This document shows, in pieces, positions 15,300 through 27,200 of a DNA stretch of 64,000 nt. A program made the position numbers and the translations under genes. Origin of the DNA: Tupaia tana (taxonomy: Eukaryota; Chordata; Mammalia; Scandentia; Tupaiidae); the NCBI GenBank assembly GCA_026018925.1, contig JAKSZU010000003.1, forward strand, positions 189,755,639 through 189,819,638, written 5' to 3'. Numbering within the stretch: the stretch's first letter is position 1; every line of letters starts with the position of its first letter. The notes under the pieces were generated by a model. It did no database searches. It worked only from the letters and a program-made list of their open reading frames with translations, and was not told where the DNA came from.

Positions 15300-16098
15300 A
15301 AAAGTAAAAATTCTGTTCCTATTTTCCATTTTCATTCTTCAGAGCTACACTGAAGGATTCTATTCTACTCTGTCCAGTCTATTCGCTTATTTTGATCTGT
15401 CTTTTGTTTTTCCTGCGTCGTCTTTGGGTGAAAACATATGTTTGGACATAAAAATAAGACTTTTCTAGTCAATCCAACAATATTTTTCTTATGTATTAAT
15501 ATATATCAATGCTAGTGAGTTTTCTAAGCATATCACCACAAGAATACCTATACAGGGTGAGCATCATTTATTCACTTACTGGTTTAACTCAACCTTATTG
15601 AGCACCTGCTTACCACCTGTCCCTGCGCTACATCAAAGACTGAGCCTTCATGAGGCAGCCCAGCAAGCCACACGTACAGAAACCTGGAATTCTGGAGCTG
15701 TGTCCTACGTGTTGTGTAGGCACACAGATTTGGAGCAAGGAAGGGCTTTCCAAAAGAAGTAAGCTACCTGTACACTGTTCACATCCTGCAACACAGGAAC
15801 CGGCTTTATAAACAAACTTGTGTGTTCATTTATACATCTTAGTTCTCCCACTACAGAGCCAAGAAACCACACATACCTCAAAAATTAGTGCTTTGTTACT
15901 ACACTTGACCTCAGTTGAAAGGCTGAGAAGTAATAACATTTACTTTATTTATGGAGTCCTCAGAAACAATATCGCCTTTTCTGGAAATGCTGAGATTCAC
16001 AAAGCCCCAGGCACGTAGGCAATCAGAAAGTGGGCTTGCTCAGCCTCCAGACAGAGGCCTATGAGTCTTAAGAACTTCTACATGATCAAGATGGTTTA
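15300..16098. other. Mostly unique intron
   Basis: A CAACCTTATTGAGCACCTGC stretch near 15590 is of the L2/MIR age class. I recognise nothing else. Confidence 0.4.
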
Positions 16099-16113
16099 GA
16101 ATATACAACTGAA

Positions 16114-16298
16114 GGGGAACTGGCAGGTGGTGTGGTGGTTAAGGCACTGGACACTCCCATATGGCTGACCATGGTTCAAGTCCTGGACCTGGTGGCTTGC
16201 TTTTTCACTTTCCTCTCTCTCTCTCTCTCTCTCTCTCTGGTCAAATTAAAATAAATGAATGAATGAATAAAACTGAATAAAATAATTATTAAAAAAAA
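16114..16298 (+). mobile_element. SINE type B
   Basis: Head GGCAGGTGGTGTGGTGG, a long TC run at about 16211-16239 and end CTGGTCAAATTAAAATAAAT. The target duplication AGAATATACAAC lies on both sides (16099 and 16299). Confidence 0.9.
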
Positions 16299-16313
16299 AG
16301 AATATACAACCGA

Positions 16314-16500
16314 GGGATCAGCTGATGGCAATGTGGTTAAGGTGCTTGACTCCCACATGGCTGACAATGGTTCAAGTCCTAGAACTGGGGGCTTGCTTTC
16401 TTACTTCTCCCCACTTGCCTGCCCATCTCTCTAGTGAGTGCACATGCCCTGTAGCAAACTGAAGAATAATGATAATGATTAATCAAATTTAAAATAAAAT
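16314..16500 (+). mobile_element. SINE type B/C variant
   Basis: Head GGGATCAGCTGATGGCAATG, end with ATGCCCTGTAGCAAACTG and an A/T-rich tail. AATATACAA occurs on both sides, so it was there before the type B copy at 16114 landed beside it. Confidence 0.78.
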
Positions 16501-16507
16501 AAAATAT

Positions 16508-16645
16508 ACAAGGAGTCTTTAAAAGGTTCATGGAAAATGTGTATTATGAAAAAACTATAAATGGATTTGAAAATATTTTGTACCAAAATCAACTCACACT
16601 AAAATTCCATTTTCTATAAACTTTTTGAAGTTCCCTCATAGATCT
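16508..16645. repeat. Palindromic DNA-transposon MITE, copy 1
   Basis: The ends AGTCTTTAAAAGGTTCATGG and CTATAAACTTTTTGAAGTTC are imperfect inverted repeats; TGTGTATTATGAAAAAACTA lies inside. A second copy lies at 41848-41970. It is a Tc1/mariner-age non-autonomous element; I do not name the family. Confidence 0.65.
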
Positions 16646-16683
16646 ATACCAGACTTCCTTAGATAATAAAGGTAAGGTATCCA

Positions 16684-16944
16684 GGGCCAGCAGGTGGCAT
16701 GGTGGTTAAGATGCTGGACTCCCAGATGGCCAACCGCTGTTCAAGTCCCAGACCCAGTGGCTTGAAAATCACACTAGGCATGTGTGCCCAAAATCCTAAC
16801 AGGAGAAAGGAGGAGAAGGGATTTAATGTGGCCATCACCCTGGGGGTGGTGGTGGTGGTGATTTCTCACTTTCCCTTTCTTTGTCTCTCTCCTCTCTAAT
16901 GAGCAAGCACACCTTATGACAAAAACTTAAAAAAAAAAAAAAAA
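16684..16944 (+). mobile_element. SINE type C
   Basis: GGGCCAGCAGGTGGCATGGTG head, then GTGTGCCCAAAATCC, a GGT repeat at 16846-16861, the end CACACCTTATGACAAAAAC and an A-tail. Confidence 0.85.
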
Positions 16945-17004
16945 GTACCCATCACAAATATTTTTTTAAAAAGGCAAAAGGTTTTTTGTTTGTTTGTTTG
17001 TTTT

Positions 17005-17085
17005 GTTTTTTAGAGGTTTTTGCTACAGGGCATGTGCGCTCACCAGAAAGACAGAGAAAGACAGACAGAAAGCAGTGTACCACCT
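17005..17085 (-). mobile_element. SINE 3' part only, reverse
   Basis: TTTTTGCTACAGGGCATGTGCGC and CACCAGAAAGACAGAG form the tail-proximal third of a type A/C SINE. The head is missing, so the copy is 5'-truncated. Confidence 0.75.
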
Positions 17086-17189
17086 CACATTCCCAAAGGC
17101 ATTTTCTCCCAGTTCTCACGAGGCTTGTGGCTATTCTGTCCCTATAACACTAAACACATGACACACATACACCTCTGTGGACCAGGTTC

Positions 17190-17360
17190 AGCAATGGCAC
17201 AACAGATACATCTTTGATCAAATCTTAGTTCCTACTTTAGTAGCTGTGTGAGTTTCAGCAATCATGTAACTTCTTTGAGTTTGTTTTCTACTCTGTAAAG
17301 TGGGCATAAAACTACTTCCTTGAACACTGTGGGGGCACCATTTACACTGTATCTGGAATT
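17190..17360 (+). repeat. MIR remnant
   Basis: AGCTGTGTGAGTTTCAGC, TAACTTCTTTGAGTTTG and TCTGTAAAGTGGGCATAA follow forward MIR order. Confidence 0.72.
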
Positions 17361-17700
17361 GTACTGTGCATATAGCGTGCAGTGAGAATGGCGCACCCTA
17401 GAGTTGTGCAAACAGCCTTGTGTCTTAAAATGCTAGAGATAACAGTGACTTCATCATTATTTAAGGAGCAGTTCTGCCAGTGCCTCTCTTCCAGTGACTT
17501 TGTCTGGCCTGATACTGCACAGGAGAGGGAGGCTTCTACTGTGTGCAAGGGTCACATTTTTGTTTCTTTGTATTCAGTCTGTTGCAAATCAGTGTTTTCA
17601 TGAAATATGACAACAGATTTATAGACAAATGAGATGAAAAAAAAAAAAGGCATTCTAAATACAAGTCCACTGCTCACATGCCTGGATATTACAATGGGGC

Positions 17701-17802
17701 TTCTTTTTCTTTTCTTTTCTTTTTTTTTTTTAAAGAGAGATTTTTGCTAGAGGACACATGCACTGACTTGCCAGAGAGACAGAAAGTGAGAAATCAGCCC
17801 CT

Positions 17803-17840
<38 letters not shown>

Positions 17841-17997
17841 CCATGCCACAGTCCCTTCTCCTCCATTTTCCTCTAGGGATTTTGGGCACACAAGCACATG
17901 TGCGTGGTGTGAGTTTAGGCCACCAGGTCCAGGACTCAAACCACAGTTGACTACATGGGAGTCCAGCAATGTAACCATTATGCCATCTGCTGGTCCC
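17701..17997 (-). mobile_element. SINE type A/C, reverse, with GT microsatellite
   Basis: T-rich start, TTTTTGCTAGAGGACACATG, and head CATCTGCTGGTCCC ending at 17997. A GT repeat (17804-17839) replaces the usual C-rich/G-rich motif. Confidence 0.85.
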
Positions 17998-18024
17998 AGT
18001 GTTTCTAAACATTTACTTTCCATT

Positions 18025-18028
<4 letters not shown>

Positions 18029-18068
<40 letters not shown>

Positions 18069-18304
18069 CTAGGGCGTGTGCACTCACCAGAAAGACAGAG
18101 AGAAACAGAGAGACAGTGAGAAATCACCCCCTCCAACAGGGGGATGGCCACGCCGCAATCCCTTCTCCTCCATTCTCCTCTTGGGATCTTGGGCACGCAT
18201 GCACACGTGCCCAGTGTAAGTTTAAGCTGCCAGGTCTGGGACTCAAACCACGGTCGACTACGTGGGAATCCAGCGACATAGCCATTATGATAACTGCTGG
18301 TCCC
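18029..18304 (-). mobile_element. SINE type A, reverse
   Basis: T-run of about 37 bases (18029-18065), TTGCTCTAGGGCGTGTGC and head AACTGCTGGTCCC. TTTACTTT flanks lie on both sides. Confidence 0.9.
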
Positions 18305-19127
18305 TTTACTTTTAATTTCTGAACCTACCTCATTAGAGAGCACTTAGAGTTCACAGGTTGGCACCAGTTCCCTACCTACTCCTTGGGCAGCAATGCTCTA
18401 GACCTTGACCTTACCCATAACTGCAAGCCAACCCACACTTGGACCAGCCCACCTATCTTTCACTGCTCACTCTTTCTAGAAGGTCTCTGATTCCAACCAT
18501 TCTTCAATACCACTGGTCTATAATCCACTGAGTTTATCACATGTCATTGCTCCTCTTTCCTAATGCTTATCTTTCTTGTCAGCTTAAATTCCATGGCCAA
18601 GCATTTTAATTACTTCCTTGCATACACCCTCCACTCCACAATCCCTCTCTTCCTTCCTCATGTTTATGTTAAATGCAGCTCTCTGCCTGATCTATGATTG
18701 CACCTGCACACCCAACTATGGCTGGAGACAGCACGCTAACATCCCATCTGGCTTTGCTTTAAATTCATGGCAATGAACTTCACGTGGATTCTTAATGATA
18801 TGAGGCAGTTATACTTAATTTCTAGTGTCCATTTTGTCTCTTATTTTCCTAGGTCATTATTTTGTAATTTCTTCTTTCTTCAAAATTCTAACTACCTCCC
18901 TCATCCTCACTTTCAGCTGATGACTGTGCTTCCTACTTCCTACCATCAAAATTGCAGCAATCAGATGAGTATACCCAAAAAACTCCCACCATCACTATGC
19001 TCCTAATAGCTCTGCACCTACATTCTCTGCCTTCCTGCCTACTGTCATGGATGAACAATCCATACTCCTGTCTACATCCAGGACCTTCTCTTATACACCA
19101 AATCCATTCCCTTCATCTATTTTTTAA

Positions 19128-19269
19128 AAAGAATTATGTATTTATTTGATTTATTATTCTTCTTCAATTTGACAAGAGAGAGAGAAAGCAAGCTGCCAGG
19201 TCTGGGACTCAAACTGTGGACAGCCATGTAGGAGTCCAGCACCTTAACTACCACCCTACCTGCCAGCCC
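19128..19269 (-). mobile_element. SINE type B, reverse
   Basis: TCAATTTGACAAGAGAGAGAG, GCAAGCTGCCAGGTCTGGG and head CTACCTGCCAGCCCC. Confidence 0.85.
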
Positions 19270-19558
19270 CTCCCCTTCCTCTGTTCTAGGACATGAGTGT
19301 AGCAATTGCCCTTCTCTTTTTTTATCACCAGCTCATTCCTCTCTGGCTTGTTTCTGTCAGTATTCAAACACGGTTATGTCCCCCTCCTAAAATGCCCTCT
19401 GCATGTTACCTTCCCCTCCAGCTATTCCTCTGTATCTCTACTCCTCCTTTGTAGCATACTTGAAAAATTTGTTTAAACTATTGCTACTTTCTCTCTTCCC
19501 ATTATCCCTTCAATCCACTCCAACAGACTTTTATCTCCACTGTGCCTCCAGAAATGCT

Positions 19559-19811
19559 TTTTTATTTTTTAGAGAGAGAAATTTTTGCTATAGGGCACAT
19601 GTGCTCACCAGAGAGAGACAGAGACAGAAAGTGAGAAATCACCCTCTGGGGGGATGGCCATGCCGCAATGCCTTTGCCTTTATTCTCTTGGGATTTGGGG
19701 CATGCACGCACACATGCTCGTCATGAGTTTAAGCCGCTGGGTCCGGGACTCAAACCGCAGTCGGCTACATAGGAGTCCAGTGACATAACCACTATGCCAT
19801 CTCCTGGTCCC
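19559..19811 (-). mobile_element. SINE type A, reverse
   Basis: TTTTTGCTATAGGGCACATG, the CCCTCTGGGGGGATGGCC motif and head CATCTCCTGGTCCC. The target duplication AGAAATGCT lies on both sides (19550 and about 19814). Confidence 0.9.
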
Positions 19812-21044
19812 ACAGAAATGCTCTTGTTAAATGCTCACTGAAGTTCTCCACGTTGGTCCGTTCTTGGGCTCCATCTAACTTGACCTATCAGCCTGAACAT
19901 CTCCTGTAAACTCCAGATTCGTATATCCAGCTTCCTACTCTAACATAGCTGGGTATATAGCAGGCATCTCCAACTTAACATGTTCAAATCTGAACTCCTG
20001 ATCATCTTTCTATATGTCCCTGACTCGTTCTTTTACACCCCACATTAAATATGCCAAAAAATACAGTTCCCTCTCCCTTCGAAATATACCGGAATCCAAG
20101 CACTTCCGTCTCCATTGTTCCCACCTATCTAAACCATCCTCGTCTCTCATCTGAATTACTGCGTAGTTTCTTAATCAGTTTCATTGCCTCCACCTGTCAC
20201 TCTACCGTGTCTGTTCATGAGAACAGCCAGATACATTTTAAATCATATATCAAATCACAAGCCTTCTCTACTGTAGTGGCTTTCCTCTTCACACATGGTA
20301 AATGGCAAACTCTTTATGATGACCTGTACGAACCTATAAGATCAGATCTAGTCACTGCTCCGACCTCATGTCAGAGCGACTCTCCGCCTTATTCTCTTTG
20401 CTCTAGTGACATTGTCCTCTTTATGATTTCTTAAATATACCAGACATGCTTCTGTCCCAGGGCCTTTGTACTGACTCCTTACTCTGCCTGTATGCTCTTC
20501 CTCTAGATAGCTCTATGGCTCAAGTCTTTGCTCAAATGCCTTACCATCTCAGTGAGGCCTCCCCTGACCCCCTTCTTTAAAATTGCAATGATTGATTTTC
20601 CACATAGCACTTCTGAAACTCCTTATTTTGTTCTTTATTTTTTGATAGCAACTATTACTCTTTAATGTGCTATACAGCTAAATTATTAATTTTCTTTATC
20701 CTCTCTTCCCCAATAGATTATAAACACCATAGGGAAACACAGTTTTATTTGGCGATATATTTCCAATGTAGAGAAAAATCCTAGCATATAATAGTTAGTC
20801 AATAAATATGTTAAATGAATGACTTGTGTGTGAACGTACGCAGCACAGTGCCTGATGAACAAAAGGCACTGAAGAAATAGAGGGTCCCATTATTAGGTTG
20901 TTCTCTAAATTGAATATTCCAATTAGCTAGCTATGAAGGCCACTTAAAATGCTCTTTGAAGACTTCTGTGTCCAGTAAAGACTAAGTAACAAGGACCTCA
21001 TTTATCCTGTGCCTGAAACAATAATAAAAAGAACTAGACACACA

Positions 21045-21266
21045 GGGACCAGCAGTTGGCGTAATGGCTATGTCGCTGAACTCCCATGTAGTTGACTGTG
21101 GTTCGAGTCCCAGACCTGGTGGCTTAAACTCATGCCGGGAGCATGTGCATGTGTGCCCAAGATCCCGAGAGGAGAATAGAGGAGAAGGGATTGCAGTGTG
21201 GCCATCCCCTCTGGGGGGTGATTTCTCGTTTTCTGTCTCTCTTTTTGGTGAGCGCATGCACCCTAT

Positions 21267-21310
<44 letters not shown>
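21045..21310 (+). mobile_element. SINE type A, long A-tail
   Basis: GGGACCAGCAGTTGGCGTAATGG head and an A-tail of about 40 bases (21271-21310). The target duplication AAAGAACTAGACACA lies on both sides (21029 and 21308). Confidence 0.93.
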
Positions 21311-21316
<6 letters not shown>

Positions 21317-21413
21317 AGACACAGTATATAAAACAATGGTTTTTTCAAAACACTGAATGTCAGCCACAGAGGACAGTGATCTTTGAGAGAGGACTAAGAA
21401 ATGAAGTGAGCTA

Positions 21414-21684
21414 GGGAACCAGCAGTTATCGTAATGGCTATGTCGCTGGATTCCCACGTAGTTGACCGCGGTTCGTGTCCCGGACCCGGTGGCTTAAAAC
21501 TCACGCTGGGCACGTGTGCGTGCATGCCCAAGATCCCGAGAGGAGAATGGAGGAGAAGGGATTGCAGCGTGACCACCCCCCTGGGGGGTGATTTCTCGCT
21601 TTCTGTCTCTCTGTCTCTCTCTGTCTGTCTGGCAAGCGCACGCGCCTTATAGCAAAAATCTCTCCCCCCCCCCAAAAAAAAAGA
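21414..21684 (+). mobile_element. SINE type A, subfamily A2
   Basis: Head GGGAACCAGCAG, B-box position GGTTCGTGTCC (a decayed GCG form) and CTTAAAACTCACGC. The 16-bp target duplication AAGAAATGAAGTGAGC lies at 21397-21412 and 21685-21700. Confidence 0.93.
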
Positions 21685-21893
21685 AAGAAATGAAGTGAGC
21701 CCTACTATTATCACTGTTTATTGACTAGACGGGTTTCCAGGCCACAGCACAGAGAGGGACAACTGAGGTAGAACCAGGTAGATTGCCTGAGAGGAGGAGA
21801 TGAAGTTCAGAGTCTGGGAAGACAAGGATAGAATACTGAATAGGAGAGAGCTGCACACGGAACTCCAGAGATCCGCAGATGGTTCCTCTAGAG

Positions 21894-22294
21894 CAGTGGT
21901 CTCCAGCCTTCCCTGCATGAGGGACTGGCTTGTGGAAGATAATCCCTTCGTGGAATGGGGCGTGCTGGGGAAGGAATTGGTCCCAGGATGACCTAAGAGC
22001 ACCGCGCCCATCAGGCACCCCATCTCCACCACTGCTGCACTGCAATATACAAAGAAACAACCACTCGACAATAAGGTCCCTGCTCCCAGCAGAATGTTGC
22101 CGCGGATCCAATAGGAGGCAGAGCCCAGGTGGCAGTGAGAGTGAAGGGGAGCAGTTACAAACACAGACGTAGCCTTGCTTGCCCACCCACCACCCACCTC
22201 CTGCTGCATAGCCTGGAGGGGGCCCATGGACCAGCACCTGTCTGTTGCCCAGCCCCAACAGTGCCGGTCCACAGCCCAGGGTGGCAGACCCCTG
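21894..22294 (+). mobile_element. MER1-type hAT-Charlie element
   Basis: It starts CAGTGGTCTCCAGCC and ends GGCAGACCCCTG. Inside are GAGGGACTGGCTTGTGGAAG, AGGAGGCAGAGCCCAGG, CACCTCCTGCTGCATAGCC and CAGTGCCGGTCCAC, as in MER1-like elements. An 8-bp duplication, CTCTAGAG (21886-21893) / CTCTCGAG (22295-22302), fits hAT insertion. Its CpG-rich body yields long chance frames on both strands (up to 216 codons). Confidence 0.85.
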
Positions 22295-22302
22295 CTCTCG
22301 AG

Positions 22303-22564
22303 TATTCTGCAGAGAACTGATCTGTGCATGTATGTGAGAAAACTACCTGAGCTTGAGAGAAGAACCATCCGAGAGGACTGGGCCAGTAGTCACATGGGCC
22401 CAGGAATAATGCCCATTCTCGCTAGCCAGACTACCAAGCCTTATGACTTATAGCCATTGGGTAGTGTTATCGGAAGAGTTTTGACTAAGTAATGAGGAAT
22501 AGTTAGCTCTAGACTAAAAGTTGCTTGGGTTCTGCCTAATATATCTTAAAAAAAGAAAGACTCA
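22303..22564. other. Unique intron sequence
   Basis: Nothing recognised. Confidence 0.4.
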
Positions 22565-22722
22565 AGGAGCCGGCATGGTGGTTGAGGAGCTGGACTCCCA
22601 CATGGCCAACCATGGTTTGAGTCTCAGACCTGGTAGCTTGCTTTCTCACTTTACCTCTCTCTCTCACTGTTCAAATTAAATAATAATAAGTAAAATTAAG
22701 TAAATAATTATTTCTAAAAATC
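22565..22722 (+). mobile_element. SINE type B
   Basis: GGAGCCGGCATGGTGGTTGAG head, GGTTTGAGTCTC B-box, end CTGTTCAAATTAAATAATAAT. Confidence 0.85.
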
Positions 22723-22967
22723 CAAAAGTATCAAACAACTTCAAGGTCACTGAACTATGTCCCAGAACAAAACTCAGAAATATTTACAAAAACATTCACA
22801 TCCCAACAAGGTAAAATTCAAAATGCCTGCTATACAATCAAAGATTGCCAGACCTGCAAAAAAATTAAAATAATAAAAGCCATAATGAGGAGGCAAATCA
22901 AACAAATGAATCCAGTATAAAACTGACACAGAATTAACAGACAAAGGCATTAAAATAGTTATCATAG

Positions 22968-23210
22968 GGGCCAGCATGTGGCATGGCGAAGGTGTTGGAC
23001 TCCCACATGGCTGACCATGGTTTGAGCCCCAGACTGGGTTGAAACTCACATTGGGTGCGTGTGCATGTGTGCCCAAAATCCCGAGAGGAGAATGAAAGAG
23101 AAGGGACTGTGGTGTGGCCATCCCACCGAGGGCCACTTCCCCTCTCTCTGTCTTTCTCCAGCAAGCACATACTATGGCATAAAACAAAACAACAACAAAA
23201 AAAAAACTAT
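22968..23210 (+). mobile_element. SINE type C in old L1
   Basis: GGGCCAGCATGTGGCATGG head, GTGTGCCCAAAATCCCGAG body, end CACATACTATGGCATAAAA. Confidence 0.85.
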
Positions 23211-23225
23211 AAAAAAAGGTATCAT

Positions 23226-23490
23226 GGGGGACTAGCAGTTAGCTTAATGGCTATGTCACTGGACTCCCATGTAGTCGACCACGGTTCGAGTCCCGGAATG
23301 GTGGCTTAAACTCACACTGGGCACTTGTGCATGCATGCCCAAGATCCTGAGAGGAGAATGGATTGTGGTGTGGCCATTCCCCGCTGGGGGGTGATTTCTC
23401 ACTTTCTGTCTCTCTGTCTCTCTCTGTCTTTCTGGAAGTGCACTCGCCCTATAGCAAAAATCTCTCAAAAAAGTAAAAAAAAAAAAAAAA
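23226..23490 (+). mobile_element. SINE type A in old L1
   Basis: ACTAGCAGTTAGCTTAATGG head, B-box GGTTCGAGTCCC, a short internal deletion and CCCTATAGCAAAAA. The target duplication GTATCATG lies on both sides. Confidence 0.9.
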
Positions 23491-23977
23491 GTATCATGAT
23501 ACTTTGTATATTCCAAAAGTCAAGTACAAACTAGAAGATTTTTTAAAGCCTCAAATAAAACTTTCAGAGATGAAAATTACAATGCCTGATAGAAAAAATA
23601 TATTTAATCAAATGAACAGCAGATTAGATATTGCAGAAAAGATCAATGAACTTGAAGACATAGCAATAGAAACTATCCAAAATGTAATATAGAGCACAAA
23701 AAGAATAAAAATAATAAAAGAAAAACATTAGTGAGTGAGCTGTGGGACAAATATAAGTGGCAATGTAATTTGAGTCTTCAAAAGACAGAAGAGAATTTGA
23801 GAAAAAATATTTGAAGAAATAATGGCTGAAAATCTTCCTAATGTAATGAAAACTATTGGTCCATAGATCAAATTCCAACAAACTCAAACAGAACAAACAT
23901 GAAAACAACTACAAGGCATATAACAAGTAAATTGGCCCAAAGCAGTCATTAAAACAAAAACAATAAAGACAAACCTT

Positions 23978-24190
23978 GGGCCAGCTGGTGGCATGGTGGT
24001 AAGGTGGCTGGATTCCATGTGGCTGACTATGCAGTTTAAGTCCCAGGCTCAGTGACTTGAAAAACACACTGGAGAAGGGACTGTGACATGGCTTTACCCC
24101 ATGGGAGTGATTTCTTCATTTCTCTCTGTCTCTCTTCGGTGTGCACATGTACTCTACAGCAAACAAAGCAAAACAAAACTTGACTTTTAA
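23978..24190 (+). mobile_element. SINE type C in old L1
   Basis: GGGCCAGCTGGTGGCATGG head, CAGTTTAAGTCCC B-box, shortened body, end TACTCTACAGCAAAC. Confidence 0.82.
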
Positions 24191-24204
24191 AAACTTAACT
24201 TTTA

Positions 24205-24370
24205 GGGATCAGCAGGTGGCATGGTGGTTAAGGTGCTGGACACACTCCCATATGGCTGACCACGTTTTGAGTCCCGGACCTGGTGGCTTGCTTTCTCTCT
24301 TTCCCTCTCTCTTTGTGTCTTTCTCTGGTCAAATTAAAATAAATGAATGAATGAATTTAAAAAAAAAAAA
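24205..24370 (+). mobile_element. SINE type B in old L1 / type C tail
   Basis: GGGATCAGCAGGTGGCATGG head and end CTGGTCAAATTAAAATAAAT. The target duplication AAAACTTAACTTTTA lies on both sides. Confidence 0.9.
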
Positions 24371-24576
24371 CTTAACTTTTAATGATTATATGGAAGCTAT
24401 GTTTACTTTTTGATCTTATCTATCTTTAAATTTAATGTACTTTACATTGTATATGAGGTAATCTGTAACTGTGATGTACACATATAAGTATAAATATATT
24501 GTGTATAGGTAAATATATGTGTATCTGTATATAGGTATATTTGGTAATAGATATAGAGATATATATCTTAAAAATC

Positions 24577-24607
<31 letters not shown>

Positions 24608-24628
24608 ACATCTTAAAAGCAGCCAGAG

Positions 24629-24712
24629 AGGGGCTAGCAGGTGGCATGGTGATTACGGTGCTGGATTCCCATATGGCCAATTGCAGTTTGAGTCCCCTAT
24701 GCCACAAACCTA
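24629..24712 (+). mobile_element. SINE head fragment
   Basis: GGGGCTAGCAGGTGGCATGG to CAGTTTGAGTCCC only; the body is missing before an A-rich stretch. Confidence 0.75.
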
Positions 24713-24719
24713 AAAAAAG

Positions 24720-24905
24720 GGGGCCAGCAAGTGGTATGGTAGCTAAAGGCACTCAACTTCCACATGGCTGACTGTGGTTTGAGTCCTGGACCTGGCAGCT
24801 TGCTTTCTTCTCATTTTCCCTCTCTTTTTCTCTCTCTGATGAGCACAGGTACCCTATAACAAATAAAAAATGATAATAATAAATAAAATAAATAACTCTA
24901 AAAAA
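24720..24905 (+). mobile_element. SINE type B/C
   Basis: GGGGCCAGCAAGTGGTATGG head, GTTTGAGTCCTGG B-box, CT-rich stretch, end GGTACCCTATAACAAAT. Confidence 0.82.
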
Positions 24906-25094
24906 ACTAAAAAAGGGCAGAGATAAATGAAATAGAAAACAAAATAATAATGAAAATCAATGAAATCAAATATTGGTTCTTTGAAATCAATAAAATTGAT
25001 AAATCACTAGCCAGACTGATCAAGAAAAGACAAAAATCACCAATTTTATGAATGAGAGAGGTGGAATTACTACAGAGTATATAAATACACACAG

Positions 25095-25100
<6 letters not shown>

Positions 25101-25132
<32 letters not shown>

Positions 25133-25156
25133 TTATCTATCTATCTATCTATCTGC
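25101..25156. repeat. GT and TATC microsatellites
   Basis: About 15 GT units (25101-25130) are followed by about five TATC/TATCTA units within the old L1. Confidence 0.9.
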
Positions 25157-25196
25157 ATCATAATCAAGTGGGGTTTATCTTAGAAATGTAAGGATT

Positions 25197-25341
25197 TTTT
25201 AAAGAATTATTTTATTCATTGTCATTACTTTATTTTTTTGAAGCTGACCAGAGAGAGACAGAGAGAAGGAAAGGGGGACTCAAATCATGGTCAGCTATGT
25301 GGGAGTTCAGCCACCTTAACCACCATGCCACCTGCTGGCCC
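25197..25341 (-). mobile_element. SINE type B, reverse, in old L1 ORF2
   Basis: GAAGCTGACCAGAGAGAGAC and head CACCTGCTGGCCCC. It splits the reverse-transcriptase region of the L1. Confidence 0.85.
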
Positions 25342-25701
25342 CTCAGATTTTCTTGACATTTAAAAATTGATCAGTACAATCCACAATATCAACAAACAAA
25401 CAAAAAAAGAAAAACAAACCGTATGATCATCTCAATAAATACAGAAAATGCATTTGACAAAGTCCAACGTCTATTCCTGATTAAAGGCTTGTGGCAACCT
25501 AAGAATAAAAGAAAATTTCTTCAACCCGAAAAGGTAATCTATGAAAAACCTATAATTAACACCCTACTTAATGGTGAAAGACTGGATGCGTTCTCCCTAA
25601 CACCAGGAAGAAGAAAAGGATGTGCCTCTCACTTTTCAAGATTGCACTGGAGATTAGAGTCAGTTCAATAAAGTAAAGATAAAAGGCATGTAGATTAAAA
25701 A

Positions 25702-25927
25702 AGGATCAGTAGTTGGCGTAATGGCTATGTTGCTGAACTCCCATGTAGTCAACTGTGGTTCAAGTCCTGGACCCGGTGGTTTAAACTCACGCCGGGCGCA
25801 TGTGCATGCGTGCCCAAGATCCTAAGAAGAGAATGGAGAATGGATTGCGGGGTGGTCATCCCGCCAGGTTTCTCACTTTCTGTCTCTCTGTCTTTCTGGA
25901 GAGCACACCCTATAGCAAAAACCTCTC

Positions 25928-25958
<31 letters not shown>

Positions 25959-25990
25959 AAAAAGAAAAGAAAAGAAAAGAGAAAAAAACC
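25702..25990 (+). mobile_element. SINE type A in old L1 ORF2
   Basis: GGATCAGTAGTTGGCGTAATGG head, shortened body and CCCTATAGCAAAAA, then a long A-rich tail. CATGTAGATTAAAAA lies on both sides (25687 and 25995). Confidence 0.9.
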
Positions 25991-26714
25991 AGACATGTAG
26001 ATTAAAAAGGAAGCTGGCAACTCAATCATCTATGTATTGTAGAATATCCAGTACGATATCTAAAAAAAGTGATAGCACTAAGTGATTTACGGGCTTGTGG
26101 GAGACAACACTAATATATAAGAGTCAGTTGTTTTCTTTATACACACAACAAATAATTGAAAATTGCAATTTCTAATTCTATACCAGTTACAATAACATAA
26201 AAACCCATGCCATTCCATCTACAATAACATAAAAATAAGAACAGATAATTCTGAAGAAAGATGAAAGAAATTAAATAAGACCCAAGTAAATGGAGGCAAT
26301 GTAGTGGGCAAAGGATAAAATGGTATTTTAACAACTGGATATTCATATTTTTTAAAGTTTCAATTTATATCTCATACCATATGCAAATGTTAACTCAAAA
26401 TGGATCATAATCCTAAATGTAAAACCTAAAACTATAAATTTGTCAATGAAAATACAGGAAAAAATCTTTGCATCTTTGGGTAAAACACAGACATACACAA
26501 GATGTGTGATTTATAAAAGAAAAAATTTGTAAATTAGACTTTATTGAAATTAAAAGCTTTTTCCCTTTGAAAGGCACTGTGAGAAGAATGAAAAGACAAG
26601 CCACAGACTAGGACAAAATGTTTACAAATCATGTAACTGATAAAGATCATATAAGAACTCTCAGAGTACATCAATAATAAGAAACCAAGCAACCAAACTT
26701 AAAAAAAAAGGGTC

Positions 26715-26830
26715 AGGGACTAGTGGCTGGTGTCGTGGTTAAAGCGCTGGACTCCTACGTTGCTGACTGCGGTTCAAGTACCGGACCTGGCAGCTTTCTT
26801 TCTCACTTTCTTTCCCTTTCTCTCTCTCTC

Positions 26831-26878
<48 letters not shown>

Positions 26879-26935
26879 TTCTCTGGTGAGCACACATGCA
26901 CAAATGCCTTATAGCAACATCTTTTTTTTTTAAAT
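26715..26935 (+). mobile_element. SINE type B with long TC run
   Basis: GGGACTAGTGGCTGGTGTCG head, B-box GGTTCAAGTACC, TC repeat at about 26819-26874, end GCCTTATAGCAACATC. Confidence 0.85.
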
Positions 26936-27200
26936 ATTTATAAATTTTTTCAAAATGAACAAAGCATTTGAACAGACACTTCATCAGAGAAGATAAATGA
27001 ATGGCAAATAAACATGAAACATCATTAGTCATTTAAGAAATTCAAATACAACTCGAATGAGATACTACTATTTTTACTTAATAGAATGGATATAATATAA
27101 AAGACTGACCATACTAAATGTTGGTAAGAATGTGGAAAAAATGGAATTCTCCAGCACTGCTGATGGTAATATAAAACAGTACAATTACTTCCAAAAATAC

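Larger units (their letters stand above)
18360..20760 (+). mobile_element. L2 LINE, 3' half, split by SINEs
   Basis: Pieces follow the L2 ORF2-to-3' order: TGATGACTGTGCTTCCTACTT, TACATTCTCTGCCTTCCTGCC, GAACAATCCATACTCCTGTC, CTCCAGATTCGTATATCCAG, AACTTAACATGTTCAAATCTGA, GGGCCTTTGTACTGACTC and CAGTGAGGCCTCCCCTGACC. It is broken by stops and by SINEs at 19128-19269 and 19559-19811. No functional protein remains. Confidence 0.82.

Noticed and set aside
20051-20434. 127-codon plus-strand open frame
   Set aside because: It lies in the decayed L2 ORF2 remnant and is only part of a broken protein.
21718-22368. 216-codon and 177-codon open frames on the minus strand
   Set aside because: They overlie the MER1-type hAT element (21894-22294) with its duplication; they lie in overlapping frames, and neither shows a known domain.
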